Assembly: GCF_032921865.1 (NCBI RefSeq)
Contig: NZ_CP136684.1
Span: 1,532,501-1,596,500, forward strand
Direction of reading: 5' to 3'
DNA length: 64,000 nt
From: Thalassospira lucentensis
GTDB lineage: Bacteria > Pseudomonadota > Alphaproteobacteria > Rhodospirillales > Thalassospiraceae
Below the pieces are notes generated by a model. It worked only from the letters and a program-made list of their open reading frames with translations. It had not been told where the DNA came from and ran no database searches. Position 1 is the first letter of the stretch. The number at the start of each line of letters is the position of its first letter. Made by a program: the position numbers and the translations under genes. This document shows, in pieces, positions 63,698-64,000 of the stretch.

Positions 63698-64000
63698 ATG
63701 GGCATGACCGACCTTCCCTATTTTGCAACGGCTGAGCGATATTTCGATATCGGCGTGATTGATATGGTTTTGCGGCTGTGTGCGGCAACCGTGATCGGAA
63801 TGGTGATCGGCTTGAACCGTGATGTGAATGGCAAGCCGACCGGCATGCGCACATTGGCGCTGGTTGCGCTTGGCGCGGCTGTGGTGTCGGTTGTTGCGGT
63901 CCATTTTCAGGATCTGATCGATCATCCCGATGCGTTATCGCGCGTCGTGCAGGGGATTTTGCAAGGCGTTCTGACCGGGATCGGCTTTATCGGGGCGGGT
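63698..64000 (+). CDS. MgtC/SapB family protein (3' end outside window)
   Basis: 101 codons are visible before the window ends. ATG at 63698 or 63704. Hydrophobic helices and the MgtC signature are seen: LRLCAATVIGMVIGLNRDVNGKPTGMRTLALVALGAAVVSVV with the conserved GLNR and GMRT, then GILQGVLTGIGFIGAG. The family is linked with magnesium limitation and intracellular survival; in free-living species it is of unknown function. Confidence 0.88.
   Translation, partial: MGMTDLPYFATAERYFDIGVIDMVLRLCAATVIGMVIGLNRDVNGKPTGMRTLALVALGAAVVSVVAVHFQDLIDHPDALSRVVQGILQGVLTGIGFIGAG

Noticed and set aside
1..64000. tRNA, rRNA, CRISPR arrays, insertion sequences or prophage
   Set aside because: No regularly spaced repeats, cloverleaf-like genes, transposase or phage structural motifs were seen on either strand by eye; a tRNAscan or IS search could not be run.

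Overview
This is about 64 kb of chromosome from an alphaproteobacterium, most probably Thalassospira or a close relative in Rhodospirillales. The reasons are the moderate GC content, the protein style of HslU, SecB, PhoR, HemJ and RlmN, the hemJ-based haem pathway, and the gene order around the replication origin. No rRNA, tRNA, insertion sequence, prophage or CRISPR array was found. This is core housekeeping chromosome, and about 1 kb in 10 kb is intergenic.

The centrepiece is a probable chromosomal origin at about 14.85-15.51 kb, between the PEP-synthase/PPDK regulator gene and hemE. It has four perfect DnaA boxes, an AT-rich inverted repeat and five GANTC sites. Genes point away from it on both sides. 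To the left run the PEP-synthase/PPDK regulator, maf, aroE, coaE, dnaQ, a periplasmic binding protein, a short LUD protein, Smr, an XRE regulator and rho. To the right run hemE, hemH and hemJ. A perfect ParB-binding site (parS) lies 12 kb left of the origin at 2891-2906, with two degenerate look-alikes nearer the origin.

From 0 to 7 kb there is a [2Fe-2S] protein, a DUF255 thioredoxin-like protein, O6-methylguanine DNA repair, quinone reductase, a small alarmone hydrolase, a LysE exporter and an acetyltransferase. From 18 to 29 kb lie envelope and secretion genes: secB, fxsA, a Tim44-like gene, mltA, rlmN, an IalB-like gene, a lipoprotein, a bactofilin, an EI24 protein, lolA and gshB. A candidate small RNA with C-rich loops sits between the EI24 gene and lolA. 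The secB leader holds a nested dyad that could form a junction RNA.

From 30 to 42 kb are accessory metabolic genes: a PhoD-like phosphatase, GST, a MarR-controlled VOC/SnoaL/VOC cassette, comM, a tandem pair of 97-residue paralogues, SDR/LysR and ghrA-like genes. From 42 to 47 kb is a histidine operon, hisB-DUF2628-hisH-GNAT-hisA-hisF-hisE-HIT, with an acetyltransferase translationally embedded in it. A dCache guanylate/adenylate cyclase and adenine deaminase follow, then hslVU, an orphan PhoR-type kinase, a nitroreductase, a secreted polysaccharide deacetylase, and coaBC-dut. A sulfur block follows: an Rrf2 regulator without cluster cysteines, cysK, a MoeB/ThiF-type E1 and a DsrE-like protein. 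The window ends with a divergent LysE/LysR pair and the start of an mgtC-like gene.

No obviously new defence or mobile system is visible. The best candidates for undescribed biology are the sRNA at 27.65-27.78 kb, the nested structure upstream of secB, the tandem small paralogues, the GNAT inside the his operon and the Rrf2-cysK-E1-DsrE block.
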